From assembly GCA_020346205.1 (NCBI GenBank), contig CP070776.1, forward strand, positions 729,768 to 746,569: DNA of 16,802 nt. The letters run 5' to 3'. This DNA comes from Deltaproteobacteria bacterium. GTDB taxonomy: Bacteria > Desulfobacterota > Desulfobulbia > Desulfobulbales > BM004. The notes beneath the pieces were generated by a model, which was not told the DNA's origin, made no database searches, and saw only the letters and a list, made by a program, of their open reading frames with translations. The position numbers were made by a program, and so were the translations under genes. Shown here piece by piece: positions 15,185 to 16,802 of the stretch (its first letter is position 1; every line of letters starts with the position of its first letter).

Positions 15185-16445
15185 AGCTGTTCATGGACTG
15201 GAAAAATTCTGCATTCGTTTTTGTAGCCTTCATTTTGTCAAGCAGAAATTCCATGGCATCCCCAGGGTTCAACGAAGAAAGAAGTTTGCGTAAAATCCAG
15301 ACCCTGTTTAATTCCTCTGGCTCTAAAAGCAGGTCTTCCTTGCGTGTGCCTGACCTGTTGATATCTATTGTAGGGTAAATTCTTCTATCTGCCATTTTTC
15401 GATCAAGCATTAGCTCCATATTACCCGTACCTTTAAATTCCTCGAAAATAACCTCATCCATCCTGCTACCAGTCTCAACCAGGGCTGTTGCAATAATGGT
15501 CAGGCTTCCGCCTTCTTCTATATTTCTTGCTGCCCCGAAAAACCTTTTGGGCCTGTGCAGGGCTGTAGCCTCTACACCACCTGATAAGATTCTTCCGCTT
15601 GCAGGTGTTACAGTATTATAGGCACGGGCCAGCCGGGTTATACTATCAAGTAAAATAACTACATCTTTTTTATGCTCAACCAAACGTTTTGCCTTCTGTA
15701 TTACCATTTCAGCAACCTGGATATGGCGCTGGGGCGGTTCATCAAAGGTAGAGCTTACAACCTCTGCCTTTACATTTCGAGACATGTCCGTTACTTCTTC
15801 AGGCCGTTCATCAATAAGCAGAACTATTAAGCTAATTTCCTTATGATTTTTCACGATACTGTTGGCTATTTTCTGCAGCAATACCGTTTTACCAGTCCTA
15901 GGCGGTGCAACTATCAAGCCTCTCTGGCCCTTGCCGATTGGAGACATAACATTCATTATGCGGGTGGAAAACTCATCCTTCTTAGCTTCCAGGTTTATTC
16001 TCTCATTGGGATGCAGAGGAGTCAGGTTTGAGAAAAGAGTTTTATCCTTGGCCTTTTCAGGTGCTTCAAAATTTATACTTTTAACTTTAAGTAAAGCAAA
16101 ATATCGTTCGCTGTCCTTGGGAGACCGGACAAGACCTTCAACGGTATCACCGGTGCGCAAACTCAATCTACGGATCTGCGACGGTGATACATATATATCA
16201 TCAGGGCCCGGAAGGTAGTTATAAGCAGGTGCTCTTAAAAAGCCAAATCCGTCAGGGAGGATCTCCAGCACCCCCCGCCCGGTTACCATGCCATTCTTTT
16301 CGTCTTTGGCTTGCTTGGCTTTTGCCTGCAGAATAGCAAAAATCAGCTCCTGCTTACGCATACTGCTGATACCTTCTACTTTAAAATCCCGGGCAAGCTT
16401 GGTCAGTTCATTAATTTTCTTTTCTTTTAATTCAGCTAAATCCAT
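15183..16445 (-). CDS. rho: Transcription termination factor Rho
   Basis: Rho is the hexameric RNA-dependent ATPase that ends transcription at C-rich, untranslated RNA. The 420 residues match the standard length, with no large insertion. In order it has the N-terminal Rho-N helical domain ([19 protein letters not shown]), the RNA-binding cold-shock domain with RNP1 GFGFLR (66-71), Walker A APPRTGKT (180-187), [13 protein letters not shown], Walker B VVILLDS (262-268), the secondary RNA-binding Q loop in [14 protein letters not shown] (283-296), and the R-loop region around EEFKGTGN. An AAAGGA ribosome binding site lies about 9 nt before the ATG. rpmE lies downstream. A long leader with a hairpin precedes it; rho is known to regulate itself by attenuation in other bacteria. 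Confidence 0.98.
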   Translation of the reverse strand: MDLAELKEKKINELTKLARDFKVEGISSMRKQELIFAILQAKAKQAKDEKNGMVTGRGVLEILPDGFGFLRAPAYNYLPGPDDIYVSPSQIRRLSLRTGDTVEGLVRSPKDSERYFALLKVKSINFEAPEKAKDKTLFSNLTPLHPNERINLEAKKDEFSTRIMNVMSPIGKGQRGLIVAPPRTGKTVLLQKIANSIVKNHKEISLIVLLIDERPEEVTDMSRNVKAEVVSSTFDEPPQRHIQVAEMVIQKAKRLVEHKKDVVILLDSITRLARAYNTVTPASGRILSGGVEATALHRPKRFFGAARNIEEGGSLTIIATALVETGSRMDEVIFEEFKGTGNMELMLDRKMADRRIYPTIDINRSGTRKEDLLLEPEELNRVWILRKLLSSLNPGDAMEFLLDKMKATKTNAEFFQSMNS

Positions 16446-16472
16446 ACATCAAAATCCTTTTATTTTTTTCTT

Positions 16473-16496
16473 CAATGTAACTTTTAATTTACATTG
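16473..16496 (-). promoter_or_regulatory. Hairpin in the rho leader
   Basis: The perfect 8-bp inverted repeat CAATGTAA/TTACATTG with an 8-nt loop ends 27 bp before the rho ATG. In the mRNA it would be a leader hairpin followed by an A-rich stretch and the ribosome binding site. Confidence 0.4.
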
Positions 16497-16642
16497 CACC
16501 TACTACACTTCATCCTTTTATAACTAATATGCTCCAGGTCTTTCAGGAAAAACAAGAACTAAACGCATACATTACAAGCCAGGCACATGTCTTTCCTTTT
16601 ACAGTGCAAGAAGCTGTATCTCTTTTATATAATTGAGTTTTT

Positions 16643-16648
16643 ATTATA
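16643..16648 (-). promoter_or_regulatory. Possible -10 element for rho
   Basis: The minus strand reads TATAAT here, about 200 bp before the rho ATG, which would give a long leader as known for rho elsewhere. No strong -35 hexamer stands at the right distance. Confidence 0.28.
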
Positions 16649-16802
16649 GTTGAATAATACAATAATCAGTCGATAGTGATTCTTTAAATAAATCACAACT
16701 AGTTCTGTGAGAGTATAAGGTAGAATTCTTTTCTTTTATGGGAAATTTCATGCGATAGTTGACAGATTAAAGAAGGGGCAACTTCTACTATGTTTAGGCG
16801 TT

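Larger units (their letters stand above)
16446..16802. other. Upstream region of rho, no gene recognised
   Basis: This 357-bp AT-rich stretch lies before rho and shows no supported gene on either strand. It contains an 8-bp inverted repeat next to the rho start and TATA-like elements on the minus strand. An ATG at 16790 on the plus strand could begin a divergent gene, but only four codons fit in the window. Confidence 0.5.

Noticed and set aside
16759..16802. A divergent plus-strand gene starting at ATG 16790 behind TTGACA
   Set aside because: Only four codons fit in the window, and no good -10 or ribosome binding site is seen.
1..16802. tRNA, rRNA, CRISPR array or insertion sequence
   Set aside because: No cloverleaf-like sequence, direct repeat array, transposase frame or terminal repeats were found on either strand.

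Overview
The window looks like chromosomal DNA from an anaerobic, Gram-negative bacterium of the Desulfobacterota (delta-proteobacterial) type, possibly a Desulfobulbales-like sulfate reducer. The lineage is inferred from several things together: moderately AT-rich DNA, an NtrC-family PilR/PilS pair, hydrogenase maturation genes, a PhoH-YbeY-PdxJ cluster, and above all an apparent selenocysteine-containing exported thioredoxin-fold protein. Most of the window is ordinary housekeeping sequence.

Layout. Bases 1-483 hold the C-terminal end of a subtilisin-family (S8) protease, closed by a good intrinsic terminator. A plus-strand pair follows: a radical SAM protein (776-2542) and, with no gap, a membrane sensor histidine kinase (2543-3982). 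From 4016 to 7783 everything is on the minus strand. In transcription order it runs hypC, hypA, a secreted DsbA-like selenoprotein, phoH, then a single open frame encoding YbeY joined to PdxJ. A structured 395-bp divergent intergenic region (7784-8178) separates this from a plus-strand pilR-like/pilS-like two-component pair (8179-11252). The rest is minus strand: rho, rpmE, prfA, prmC and murA in transcription order, so the translation release factor sits next to the methyltransferase that modifies it. The last 357 bp are the upstream region of rho.

The most notable feature is at 6281-7135. Two open frames of 139 codons each would normally be called separately. They are one gene interrupted only by an in-frame TGA at 6716-6718, exactly where the first cysteine of a CxxC thioredoxin active site belongs (FSDFQ-U-PYCGK). 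Two hairpins lie just downstream in the mRNA, one with an AGGU apical loop 34 nt after the TGA, as expected of a bacterial SECIS element. Four other genes here (hypA, hypC, pilS, murA) end in TGA, so the code is not globally reassigned.

A second point of interest is the YbeY-PdxJ open frame. It has no stop between the two enzymes, yet keeps a strong Shine-Dalgarno sequence and ATG exactly at the PdxJ start, so a separate PdxJ may also be made. No tRNA, rRNA, CRISPR array or insertion sequence was seen.
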